Part shown: in pieces, positions 24,164 through 32,329 of the stretch | Layout: each line of letters starts with the position of its first letter | Position numbering within the stretch: position 1 is the first letter of the stretch | Assembly (NCBI GenBank): GCA_045613545.1 | Contig: JAZLBD010000006.1 | Span: 1-64,000 of the forward strand | Reading direction: 5' to 3' | Length of the DNA: 64,000 bases | Origin: Scatosoma sp045613545 | GTDB taxonomy: Bacteria > Bacillota > Clostridia > Christensenellales > Borkfalkiaceae | Position numbers and translations under genes: made by a program | The notes under the pieces: model-generated | Told to the model about the DNA's origin: nothing | Database searches by the model: none | What the model saw: only the letters and a program-made list of their open reading frames with translations

Positions 24164-24192
24164 ATTATATATCTTTTCATAAGAATTGTCAA
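24164..24192 (-). promoter_or_regulatory. Promoter of nfnAB
   Basis: On the minus strand TTGACA (24187-24192), 17 bases, TATAAT (24164-24169). Confidence 0.87.
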
Positions 24193-24274
24193 TCCGCAAA
24201 CGCCCTCTTTTCAAAAAAGGAAAATAAAAGCAAAAAACATTTTTATAAAAAATATTTTTTCACGGCTTTTTCAT

Positions 24275-24303
24275 TTGCTTTTCTCGTAGATAAGGTGTAT
24301 AAT
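24275..24303 (+). promoter_or_regulatory. Promoter of the antiporter
   Basis: TTGCTT (24275-24280), 17 bases, TATAAT (24298-24303). Confidence 0.75.
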
Positions 24304-24369
24304 TACTCACGATCGTTTGCTTGCAAACCATCTTACTTTCGTTTATTCTATACCTCAAAGGAACTAAAT

Positions 24370-25662
24370 ATGCAAGTGGAAATTTTACTGAATTTGTCCG
24401 TGGCGCTCTTTGCGGGACTTCTCTTGTCGCGTGGCGCGAAGCTCTTAAAACTCCCCGCCGTCACCGCTTACCTTATCGCAGGAATTTTGGTAGGGCCTTA
24501 TTGCCTTGGTGCGTTCGGCGTGAATGGGCTTGGCTTTACTAGCCTTGAAAACGTGAAATCTTACTCGATTCTTTGCGACGTAGCGCTCGGATTCATCGCC
24601 TTTTCGATCGGAAACGAATTCCGCCTTTCTCAGCTCAAAAAAATCGGTAAACAAGCGACGATCGTCGGCATTTTCCAAGCGGTCGTCACCACTTTAATCG
24701 TGGACGCCGTTTTAATTTTGCTCCACCTCCTCTTCCCTAAAGCGCTTCCTCTGCCCGCGGCGATCGTGCTTGGGGCAATCGCTTCGGCGACCGCTCCCGC
24801 CGCAACGCTTATGGTCGTCAAGCAATATAAAGCAAAAGGACCTTTAACGAGCTTTTTACTTCCCGTCGTGGCTCTCGACGACGCCGTCGGGCTCGTTTTG
24901 TTCGCTGTTTCTTTCGGCGTTGCCAAAGCGTTGCAACTCGGCGCGATCGATATTATTTCCGTGCTCGTAGAACCTCTTTTGGAAGTCGGATTGTCCGTCC
25001 TTTTGGGTGCGGTTATGGGATACCTCTTCTCCTTTTTCGAACGGTTTTTCCATTCCCGTTCGAAGCGGTTATCCCTTTCGGTTTGTTTCGTCTTTTTGAC
25101 GATCGCCCTTTCCATGCTCTCTTTCCGCATCGGACGGGTACGTATCGCCTTTTCGTCCTTGCTCGTTTGTATGATGCTCGGAACGATCTTTTGCAACGTG
25201 TGTGATTTCTCGGAAAATTTAATGGATCGGCTCGATCGTTGGTGTGCGCCTTTGTTTATTTTATTTTTCGTCATCAGCGGAGCAGAGCTCGAACTTTCCG
25301 TGTTCCGCGACCCCATTATCGTCTTGATCGGTTTGGCGTATATCCTCTCTCGCTCCGTCGGGAAATACACGGGCGCTTACGCGAGCGCAAAACTCTCTAG
25401 TTGCAACGACACGATCGTGCGCTACCTTGGAATCACTTTACTTCCCCAAGCGGGCGTTGCGCTCGGTATGGCGCTCAAAGCGACCGAATTGGGAACGCAA
25501 GGAACGCTCGTAGCGAACATTACCCTCTTTGCCGTTCTCGTTTATGAAATCGTCGCGCCGTTGCTCACCAAGATTGCCTTGATGAAAGCGGGCGAAATCA
25601 TTCCCGAAAACAAGACGAGCGATAGACACGAAACTCAAAAAAATTCCGCTTCTAAAATTTGA
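24370..25662 (+). CDS. CPA2-family cation:proton antiporter (Kef/NapA-type)
   Basis: A 430-residue membrane protein with 12-13 hydrophobic helices. Typical features are LPAVTAYLIAGILVGP near the N-terminus and the DD pair in VALDDAVGLVLF of the ion-binding core. It has no cytoplasmic TrkA-N domain, unlike KefB/C. It probably exchanges Na+ or K+ for H+. The start at 24370 follows AAAGGA; a longer frame runs through the promoter and is rejected. Confidence 0.9.
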   Translation: MQVEILLNLSVALFAGLLLSRGAKLLKLPAVTAYLIAGILVGPYCLGAFGVNGLGFTSLENVKSYSILCDVALGFIAFSIGNEFRLSQLKKIGKQATIVGIFQAVVTTLIVDAVLILLHLLFPKALPLPAAIVLGAIASATAPAATLMVVKQYKAKGPLTSFLLPVVALDDAVGLVLFAVSFGVAKALQLGAIDIISVLVEPLLEVGLSVLLGAVMGYLFSFFERFFHSRSKRLSLSVCFVFLTIALSMLSFRIGRVRIAFSSLLVCMMLGTIFCNVCDFSENLMDRLDRWCAPLFILFFVISGAELELSVFRDPIIVLIGLAYILSRSVGKYTGAYASAKLSSCNDTIVRYLGITLLPQAGVALGMALKATELGTQGTLVANITLFAVLVYEIVAPLLTKIALMKAGEIIPENKTSDRHETQKNSASKI

Positions 25663-25677
25663 ATAGAGTAGAAAAGA

Positions 25678-25712
25678 AAAAATCACGCAAACCGAAGTTT
25701 GCGTGATTTTTT
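25678..25712. terminator. Bidirectional terminator
   Basis: The stem AATCACGCAAA/TTTGCGTGATT between the convergent antiporter and mrp genes. Confidence 0.9.
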
Positions 25713-26536
25713 TAAGCCCGTTCGATAGAGGCAAACACCTCTTGCAAGGCGCTACCGTCGTAATCCTCCACTCTGCCTTGATCGGCAAAGGTAGCCACTC
25801 TCGGATCGAGAGGCAAGCGCGCCACCGAGGGAATCCCGTATTCTTGCGCAATCGCCGCTACTTTGCTTTGTCCGAATACCTCGATCGTTTTACCACAGTC
25901 GGGGCAAGTGAGGTAGCTCATATTTTCCACGATACCTAAAATGGGAATCTGCATCATATCCGCCATATGCACCGCCTTTTCTACGACCATTTTCACAAGG
26001 TCTTGCGGAGTCGTCACGATCACGATCCCTGCAAGGGGCAAACTTTGGAAGATGGTAAGCGGAACGTCGCCCGTTCCCGGGGGCATATCAATGAAGAGCA
26101 AATCGACGTCCTTCCAAATAACGTCCGTCCAAAATTGAAGGACGGTCCCTGAAATCATCATACCGCGCCAAACGACGGGATCCGTTTCGTTTTCCAAAAG
26201 CAAGTTCATCGACATCAATTGTATTCCCGACGGCGAAAGCACGGTGAAAATCCCGTTTTCATCCCCCGTCGCGCGTTCGTTTACGCCGAACATTTTAGGA
26301 ATGGAAGGGCCCGTGATATCCGCGTCCATAATCCCCACCGATTTGCCTTGTTTTTGGGCAAAGGAGGCAAGAAGCGCGGTGGTAAACGATTTCCCGACGC
26401 CACCCTTTCCACTGACGATAGCAACGACTTTTTTCACGCTCGATTTCGCGTGCGGTTGTTTTTTGAAACTTTCTTTCGATCTCGAAGCACAATTTTCCGA
26501 ACAAGTGGAACAATCGTGCGTGCAATTTTCAGACAT
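25712..26536 (-). CDS. mrp: Mrp/NBP35-family Fe-S carrier ATPase
   Basis: A 274-residue P-loop ATPase. A cysteine-rich N-terminus (CTHDCSTCSENC), deviant Walker A GKGGVGKS, MDADITGPS, and the C-terminal CPDC pair that binds a bridging [4Fe-4S] cluster in dimers. It is an Fe-S cluster carrier in the cytoplasm. The start at 26536 follows AAAGGAG. Confidence 0.93.
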   Translation of the reverse strand: MSENCTHDCSTCSENCASRSKESFKKQPHAKSSVKKVVAIVSGKGGVGKSFTTALLASFAQKQGKSVGIMDADITGPSIPKMFGVNERATGDENGIFTVLSPSGIQLMSMNLLLENETDPVVWRGMMISGTVLQFWTDVIWKDVDLLFIDMPPGTGDVPLTIFQSLPLAGIVIVTTPQDLVKMVVEKAVHMADMMQIPILGIVENMSYLTCPDCGKTIEVFGQSKVAAIAQEYGIPSVARLPLDPRVATFADQGRVEDYDGSALQEVFASIERA

Positions 26537-26566
26537 TGTATTTCTCCTTTTTTTGCTTTCTAAAAT

Positions 26567-26595
26567 ATTATATCCCTTTGCGGAAGGTTTGTCAA
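26567..26595 (-). promoter_or_regulatory. Promoter of mrp
   Basis: On the minus strand TTGACA (26590-26595), 17 bases, TATAAT (26567-26572). Confidence 0.87.
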
Positions 26596-26658
26596 ACCAA
26601 ATCCCCGCCTTTTTGCAGAAAAAGGGAAAAACCGTCAAAAAATGCCACGCAAAAACGG

Positions 26659-26687
26659 TTGCAAAATTTAGACAAATACGCTATAAT
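26659..26687 (+). promoter_or_regulatory. Promoter of the SRP RNA
   Basis: TTGCAA (26659-26664), 17 bases, TATAAT (26682-26687), seven bases before the RNA 5' end. Confidence 0.85.
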
Positions 26688-26693
26688 AAATGA

Positions 26694-26967
26694 GCCGTGC
26701 GTAGGTGGGGAGTTAGCGGCACCCTGCATCTGCAATCCGCTATAGCAGAGCCGAACGCCTTTCTCGGCGATATTCATGGGAGGTTGCGCCTCGTAAGGAA
26801 CGTTGATCGCAAGGTCTTATGCAACGCGATGCCGCGAACCGTGTCAGGACAGGAATGTAGCAGCACTAAACGGATTTTTGCGTGTGCCATAAGGTAGCTT
26901 TGAAGGAGTCACCTGCTTGGTTTCCGCTCCGGTGGATATCGACAAAAAAGGATCGCACGGTTTTTTT
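26694..26967 (+). ncRNA. ffs: Signal recognition particle RNA, large (clostridial/Bacillus) form
   Basis: A transcript of about 270 bases with the conserved domain IV hairpin around 26848-26872 (TCAGG, GGAA tetraloop, AGCAGCAC), the Alu-like 5' domain (GCAATCCGCTATAGCAGAG) and terminal pairing CCGTGCG/CGCACGG. It ends in a T run. Forms SRP with Ffh. The apical stem around the GGAA loop is ACA/TGT. Exact ends are inferred from the promoter and T run. Confidence 0.93.
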
Positions 26968-26975
26968 GATTTTTG

Positions 26976-27008
26976 ATGGCGACGAGATCTCTCGCCGTCT
27001 TTTTTTTA
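26976..27008 (-). terminator. Terminator after yihY-like gene
   Basis: The stem GGCGA/TCGCC with flanking GA/TC pairs and long T run between SRP RNA and the convergent gene; usable from both sides. Confidence 0.65.
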
Positions 27009-27830
27009 TAGTTTTTTACTCTCGCTCGGCTCGATTTTTTCACTGCACCAAATCATACCCGAAACGAAACAAATCATCAAAACGTATAGCCACAGCAAAA
27101 ATACGATAACCGCAGATAGAGCGTTATATAGTTTTTCCGTGTTGCTAAACGACAAATACACGGTAAACCCCACGAGCGCAACCGCCCACAGCGTTGCGGT
27201 TAGCAAAGACCCCGAAACGAACCGTTTCAACGCCACTTTATAGGGGCATGCGTATACGTTGAGAAGTAGCGCAAGCCCAAACGATACCGCCATCATAAAA
27301 AGATAGGTAAGCGCCGTGGCGATCGTTTTTCGAAAGAGATATAAAAAAGCGACGGTAGCCCCCGCGACGAGGAAAACGCTCAAAGCGGAGGCGAGCATGA
27401 CGCAAAGCAGAAAGAGGCTTGCGGAGACGCGGATTTTCCAACCGCTTTTCTCCCGTTCGTAGCCGTAAATGATTTCCCCGCTCCTGCGTAGATGATAAAA
27501 AAGGCTGGTGGCGGAATAGAGCGAGGTAAAAATTAAAAAAACGTCCGCTCCCTTTTGCTGTTTTTCCGCTTGACTTCGAATATAGAGCAAAATTTCTTTC
27601 ACAGACGAAAAAACGGGCATTTCTATGATTTTTTCAATCGGTAAATCGAGCCTACCAAAAAGGAGCGTCAGCCAAATGGAAAGGGGCAAGAGAGACATCA
27701 CGAGGAAAAACACGAGCGTCCCCGCCACCGTCGTATATTTTTTAGAAGCGAGCAGTTTATAGCGATCCCAAACGAACTCGTATCCTCTCTTCCAGTCAAA
27801 CCGTCGTTGTTTTTTTACTTTCTTTTCCAT
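27006..27830 (-). CDS. YihY/BrkB-family membrane protein
   Basis: A 274-residue inner-membrane protein with a basic N-terminus and six hydrophobic segments, including the family patterns GTLVFFLVMSLLP near residue 37 and YNALSAVIVFLLWLYV near the end. The molecular function of this family is unsettled. AAAGGTG lies seven bases before the ATG. Confidence 0.85.
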   Translation of the reverse strand: MEKKVKKQRRFDWKRGYEFVWDRYKLLASKKYTTVAGTLVFFLVMSLLPLSIWLTLLFGRLDLPIEKIIEMPVFSSVKEILLYIRSQAEKQQKGADVFLIFTSLYSATSLFYHLRRSGEIIYGYEREKSGWKIRVSASLFLLCVMLASALSVFLVAGATVAFLYLFRKTIATALTYLFMMAVSFGLALLLNVYACPYKVALKRFVSGSLLTATLWAVALVGFTVYLSFSNTEKLYNALSAVIVFLLWLYVLMICFVSGMIWCSEKIEPSESKKL

Positions 27831-27903
27831 CTTTCGACACCTTTTTTCGTATTCTTCGCCCTTTTTTATGCTATTCTTCTTTTAACGACTCGGAGGTAGC
27901 TTT

Positions 27904-28422
27904 ATGTTTCTACACGAATTAGAAGGAAAAAATATTTTTACGGCAAAAAAAATTTGCGGGATATGTAAAGGGATCGGCGTTCGCGTCAAATCGGGACAAA
28001 TCAAATACCTCTTTTGCGAAAACGCGCAAAGCCTTTTCTTTTTGCCCGTCTCTACTGTAAAAGACGTGAAAGAGGGCGGTATCGTCTGCAAGCGATTTAC
28101 CCCCGTCTTCCCGCAAAATGCAGGGATTATTACCCTACAAAAACCCGTCTATTCCACCGAGGGAAAATCCCTCGGCGCTATAAAAGACGTCGAATGGTCG
28201 AAGTGGTCGCTTCTGCGTATCTTTACGGAGGGAAAAACCTATTCTCCCCTCTCCCTTTTCGCCGTTGACGACGCGGTGATCGTGAAGAAAAAACCGCCCT
28301 TCCCCTTGGGCGAAACGCTAAAAAATGAAAACGTCGTCACCCGTGCCACCTTAAAAAAATCCATCGCCGAAGGAAAATTGATCCGACTCACCCTCTCGGT
28401 TTTGAAAAAAGAAGAAGGTTAA
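27904..28422 (+). CDS. PRC-barrel-like protein
   Basis: A 172-residue cytoplasmic protein with two PRC-barrel-like halves: LEGKNIFTAKKICGICKGIG and PVYSTEGKSLGAIKDVEW. GGAGG precedes the ATG. Related clostridial proteins exist but have no assigned role. It is convergent with, and overlaps by four bases, the following membrane protein gene. Confidence 0.7.
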   Translation: MFLHELEGKNIFTAKKICGICKGIGVRVKSGQIKYLFCENAQSLFFLPVSTVKDVKEGGIVCKRFTPVFPQNAGIITLQKPVYSTEGKSLGAIKDVEWSKWSLLRIFTEGKTYSPLSLFAVDDAVIVKKKPPFPLGETLKNENVVTRATLKKSIAEGKLIRLTLSVLKKEEG

Positions 28423-28889
28423 ATCGCATATTTTGCCGACAGTTTGATAAGCTCGGAAAATCGCTCGTTCACCTCTCTCAATTCTTGGCACGTATGCTCG
28501 TCTTTCATAGCAAACGCCGTAAGATAGCGAGAAATTCCGTCCACTTGCACCCGCTCGGACGGAGTGAGAGATTTTCCTTTTATCTTTTGTAACAATCCCC
28601 GAACGTATACGAGCCTCAACTCTTTCCCGTCCTTGCAAAGGGCCGAAGTTTGCGGTACGCTTATCGAAAGCAGTCGTTCTTTTATAAACGAATTTTCACG
28701 GTTGGGCAAGGTATAAATCTCCTTTTTTCGCGCCTCTACTCGCGCTTTTTCACGGCGTTTTTTTCGAGCCGTCTGGCTCGCCAAACAAAAACAAGTCAAA
28801 CAGACGGCAAAGAAAACAATAGCCGACAAACAAACGAAAAACCACCCGTTTTGCAAGTGCATTTTGATAACGACCCACCCTTTTTGCAT
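28419..28889 (-). CDS. Membrane-anchored protein, unknown
   Basis: About 156 residues: one N-terminal membrane helix (about residues 17-38) followed by a basic coiled-coil-like region and a helical tail. No family recognised. The start at 28889 is preceded by GGGAGG, but that site lies in the 3' arm of the addA terminator. An internal ATG at 28862 is an alternative. It is downstream of addA in the same direction. Confidence 0.55.
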   Translation of the reverse strand: MQKGWVVIKMHLQNGWFFVCLSAIVFFAVCLTCFCLASQTARKKRREKARVEARKKEIYTLPNRENSFIKERLLSISVPQTSALCKDGKELRLVYVRGLLQKIKGKSLTPSERVQVDGISRYLTAFAMKDEHTCQELREVNERFSELIKLSAKYAI

Positions 28890-28943
28890 AAAAAACAGCC
28901 CTCCCAATCCTACGTTAAGTATGGACCGATAGGGCTGTTTTTT
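28890..28943 (-). terminator. addA terminator overlapping the next gene's ribosome site
   Basis: A 13-bp stem AAAAAACAGCCCT/AGGGCTGTTTTTT with a loop of about 28 bases. On the minus strand its 3' arm and T run contain part of the GGGAGG and abut the ATG of the membrane protein at 28889. Confidence 0.75.
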
Positions 28944-28952
28944 ATACTGCTT

Positions 28953-31900
28953 TTATTCGATTACTTCCACTTCAAACCCGCGCCGAATATTGACGATGAC
29001 CGTCCGCACCCGCGACGGATCCAACCGCAACAGTTTTTGCACGACTGTTTTATACAGCAACAATTGTTTTTTATACCGCACTTTGAGTTCTTCCTCGCCC
29101 GCCGTAGAGTATTTATAATCGACGATCACGGCGTCTCCCTCCTCGTCGATACCAAGAAGGTCGATCGCGCCTTGGACCAAGATTTCCTCGTCGCCACAAC
29201 TCCCGTACTCCTCTGGCGAATAGACGTCTTTCGCTTGTAAGCTCGCCAAAAATTCTTGCTCTTTATAGAGAATCATTTGCGAAAGCTCCCCAAAAATCGG
29301 GTTTTGCAAAATATTTGAAATTTGTTTTTTATCAAGCGCCTTAACGTACTCGCCAAGCCCCGATTCCTCCATTAAGGCAAGGGTCTTATCCACCGATTCT
29401 TCGTTTGGACGGTGGAAATCATAGCGCTGTAAAAAGGCGTGATACGCCAGCCCTAATAGGATTTTATCCTCCCGTTCGTCTTCTAAAACAAGCGGTTGTG
29501 CCACAAAGCGAGACTCCGTCTTTTCTTCTTTCAATCGCATACTCGCCGAAGTTTTTACGGGCAAGTTCTCCCCTCCGAAGTAGGGATATTTCCAACCGAT
29601 CGCGCGGACGATTTTTTCCACTTCCGCCTCGTCGAATTTTCCCGCGTAAATCGTTCTCTCCGCTTTGGGTAAATCAAAGACGTTTTCCTCTCCTACGTGT
29701 TTATAGAAAGTGGAAAGCGGAATGAAATCGGCGTACGAACGGGCGTAGCGAACGTTCAATCCTTTGGGAGGTTTACTGAACGTAAGATGTAAGCGGAATT
29801 TTGCTCTCGTCAAGGCGACGTAGAATAAGTTTAGCTCGTTTTTAACCTCCTCTTTTTCCTCTCTCGCCTCGCAAAGTCGCCAAAGAAGAGTCGTTCCACG
29901 GACGAACGTTTCTCGTTTATGGAATTTGAGCGCCACGCCGAACTCTTCGTCGAATCGCACGTCCGTATCGCTTTCTCCACGGTAGGGATTGCTTAAATCT
30001 TGCAAGATAACGACGGGGTATTCTAGCCCTTTCGACGCGTGCATGGTCATGACCTTTACGGCGTTTTCACCGCTTCCCTCCATTCGTTTGATTTCGAAAT
30101 TGAGGGCTTTCAAGAGGCTTAAAAACTCGTGTACGGAGCACGGCTCGTTTTGCAAAGTTTGTTGGGTAAAAAAATGAATACGTTTCAAACACGCAACGCC
30201 GTTATCTCTCTTGAGAAGTTGCGCCTCCATGCGCGTTTCCGATAAAATACGCGAAAGCACTTCCCCCGCATCCGCCACCGAGGCAAACGCGCGCAATTTT
30301 TCCAAATACGCGAAAAATTCGCTAAGGCGGAACGCTCTCTCGTCCGAACGTTCGTTCGCGTAATTCTTACAAGCGTCGCGGAAAAAGTATTCCTTGGGAT
30401 ACGCCAAACGGATTTCCGTCAAGTCCTCCACCGTCAAATTCCCCATCGCGGAAAGGAGCGCAGAGCAAAGGGGAATATCTTGCTCGGAATTGTCGATCAA
30501 GCTCAAAATATCAATGAGCGTTTTGATTTCGGGGAACTCGCAAACGTTGATTTCCGACGAAGAGGAAACGGGAATCCCCGCCTCCGTCAACGCCTCGATT
30601 ACCCGTTGCGCCTCTCCGCGCATCTTTCTCGTCAAAATGGCGATATCCGAATATTCCACCCGTTTTTCACGTTTGTCCTCTTCCGGCTCGTCGGCGTCGT
30701 ACCACGTGGAGTTTCGCTCCTTTTCCACGAGCGCGCGCATCTGCTCGGCGAAAGCGGAAATTTCCCGTTTTTGCTCCAAATACGCTTGTTCCACCGAATA
30801 TACGCCTCGCTCTTTTTCCGCTTGCGTAAGCGGTGTAAAGACGTGACAATGCACGCTTCCTCGTCTTCCCCCGAAGCGTTCGCTCCCTCTCATTCCGCCC
30901 TCTTTTTGATAGTCCACTTCCGAGACGGACGGGGTCATAATTTCCCTAAAAATCTCGTTCACGAACTCCAAAACGCCGTCTGAAGAGCGGAAGTTTTTGG
31001 TAAGGAGCAAGGCGTGGCTACGTTCGTCCTTTTCAAAACGCCGTTGCTTTTGCGCAAAATATACCGATTTGCTACCTCTAAAGCCGTAGATCGCTTGCTT
31101 GATATCTCCCACCAAAAAGAGGTTGTTTCCCGAAAGAGCCTCGATCATTTTTTCTTGGACGGGATTGACGTCTTGGTATTCGTCCACGAACACGTAGGAA
31201 TATTTTCCGAGCACTTCCTCCTTAACGCTCTCCTTTGACAAAAGGGAAAGGGCAATATGCTCTAAATCGTTATAATCTAGCGCATTTTTCGCCCGTTTCA
31301 TTTCGGCGTAGCGTTCGTCGAGGCGCAGGATATATTGCGCGAGATACCCCATCGCTTTGCCTGCAAGAAGGTAGTTTTCCAGCTCTTCTTCGCGCGGTTT
31401 GAGCTTTTCTTGCGCCGTTTTATATTGATCGCGAACTTCCTTTTTCAGCTCGCCTAACTCTTTCATTTTGCTTGCGATCGGCTCTTCCATTTTCTTCGAG
31501 CTCGGCATACGGGCAAAAGCGGGAACGGGCAAGGAAAGCAGTTCGAAATAGTCGGTTTTGCCTTCGAGCGAAGACAAAAATTCTTTTATTTGCGCGCAAA
31601 CGCCCAAACAACTCGTTACGCCGTTTTCTTCAAAGAATCCCTCGTAATCCTCTACTTTTCGCTTATAAAAAGCCATTCGTTCCAAGAAAAACGTAGAAAG
31701 CTCGGAGCAAATCCGATTAAATTTTTCTTCGGTGGAATGGACGAAACCCCCTTTTAGGTATCTCGTATAATCGTCGTAGGTACGCAATTTTTTATAGACG
31801 CTTGCGATGATTTTTTTGAGGTTGTTATCCTTTTTCGAACGCCAGTACATTCCAAGCAATTCCAAAAATTCCTCTTCGCCCCGATCGTACGCCTCTTCGA

Positions 31901-32327
31901 ACAAGTCGTCCATTGCGCGATCGAAGATTTCCACCCCTTCTGCACTGTCCTCGCTGATGATATAAAAATCCGCGTTGACGTCCGCTAAGAAAAAGTGGGA
32001 ACGAATAAGCCTTGCGCAAAAGGAATGGATCGTGGAAATGTCCGCAGAGGAAACCTTGGCAAGTTGCTTTTTCAACCGTTCGCGCGTTTCTTTGGGCGTC
32101 CCCTCTTCGTTGATGGCGGAAATGAGTTCACGGCGCAGTTTATCTTTCATTTGCGACGCCGCTTTTTTGGTGTAGGTGACCGCAAGTAGGTTGGAAAAGT
32201 CCAATCCCTCTTTGACGAGGCGCACGATCTTTTCGATCATAACCGTCGTTTTTCCGCTCCCTGCAGACGCGGAGAGAATTACTCTCCCCTTTTCTTCGAT
32301 CGCGGATAATTGTTCTTCGGTGAACAT
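28953..32327 (-). CDS. addA: ATP-dependent helicase/nuclease subunit A
   Basis: A 1124-residue UvrD-type helicase with C-terminal RecB-family nuclease: Walker A SASAGSGKTT near the N-terminus, DEYQDVNPVQ, and nuclease residues GAIDLLG and VIVDYKYS. With AddB it processes double-strand breaks for recombination, recognising Chi-like sites. It overlaps addB (four bases at the GTG alternative). ATG at 32327 is chosen with GGGGGTG upstream; GTG at 32333 is possible. Confidence 0.95.
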   Translation of the reverse strand: MFTEEQLSAIEEKGRVILSASAGSGKTTVMIEKIVRLVKEGLDFSNLLAVTYTKKAASQMKDKLRRELISAINEEGTPKETRERLKKQLAKVSSADISTIHSFCARLIRSHFFLADVNADFYIISEDSAEGVEIFDRAMDDLFEEAYDRGEEEFLELLGMYWRSKKDNNLKKIIASVYKKLRTYDDYTRYLKGGFVHSTEEKFNRICSELSTFFLERMAFYKRKVEDYEGFFEENGVTSCLGVCAQIKEFLSSLEGKTDYFELLSLPVPAFARMPSSKKMEEPIASKMKELGELKKEVRDQYKTAQEKLKPREEELENYLLAGKAMGYLAQYILRLDERYAEMKRAKNALDYNDLEHIALSLLSKESVKEEVLGKYSYVFVDEYQDVNPVQEKMIEALSGNNLFLVGDIKQAIYGFRGSKSVYFAQKQRRFEKDERSHALLLTKNFRSSDGVLEFVNEIFREIMTPSVSEVDYQKEGGMRGSERFGGRRGSVHCHVFTPLTQAEKERGVYSVEQAYLEQKREISAFAEQMRALVEKERNSTWYDADEPEEDKREKRVEYSDIAILTRKMRGEAQRVIEALTEAGIPVSSSSEINVCEFPEIKTLIDILSLIDNSEQDIPLCSALLSAMGNLTVEDLTEIRLAYPKEYFFRDACKNYANERSDERAFRLSEFFAYLEKLRAFASVADAGEVLSRILSETRMEAQLLKRDNGVACLKRIHFFTQQTLQNEPCSVHEFLSLLKALNFEIKRMEGSGENAVKVMTMHASKGLEYPVVILQDLSNPYRGESDTDVRFDEEFGVALKFHKRETFVRGTTLLWRLCEAREEKEEVKNELNLFYVALTRAKFRLHLTFSKPPKGLNVRYARSYADFIPLSTFYKHVGEENVFDLPKAERTIYAGKFDEAEVEKIVRAIGWKYPYFGGENLPVKTSASMRLKEEKTESRFVAQPLVLEDEREDKILLGLAYHAFLQRYDFHRPNEESVDKTLALMEESGLGEYVKALDKKQISNILQNPIFGELSQMILYKEQEFLASLQAKDVYSPEEYGSCGDEEILVQGAIDLLGIDEEGDAVIVDYKYSTAGEEELKVRYKKQLLLYKTVVQKLLRLDPSRVRTVIVNIRRGFEVEVIE

Positions 32328-32329
32328 AC

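Noticed and set aside
24136..24369. Extended start of the antiporter
   Set aside because: It would begin upstream of the antiporter promoter.
26694..26967. Protein-coding frames across the SRP RNA
   Set aside because: The conserved SRP domain IV and Alu-like segments explain the sequence; the frames lack ribosome sites.
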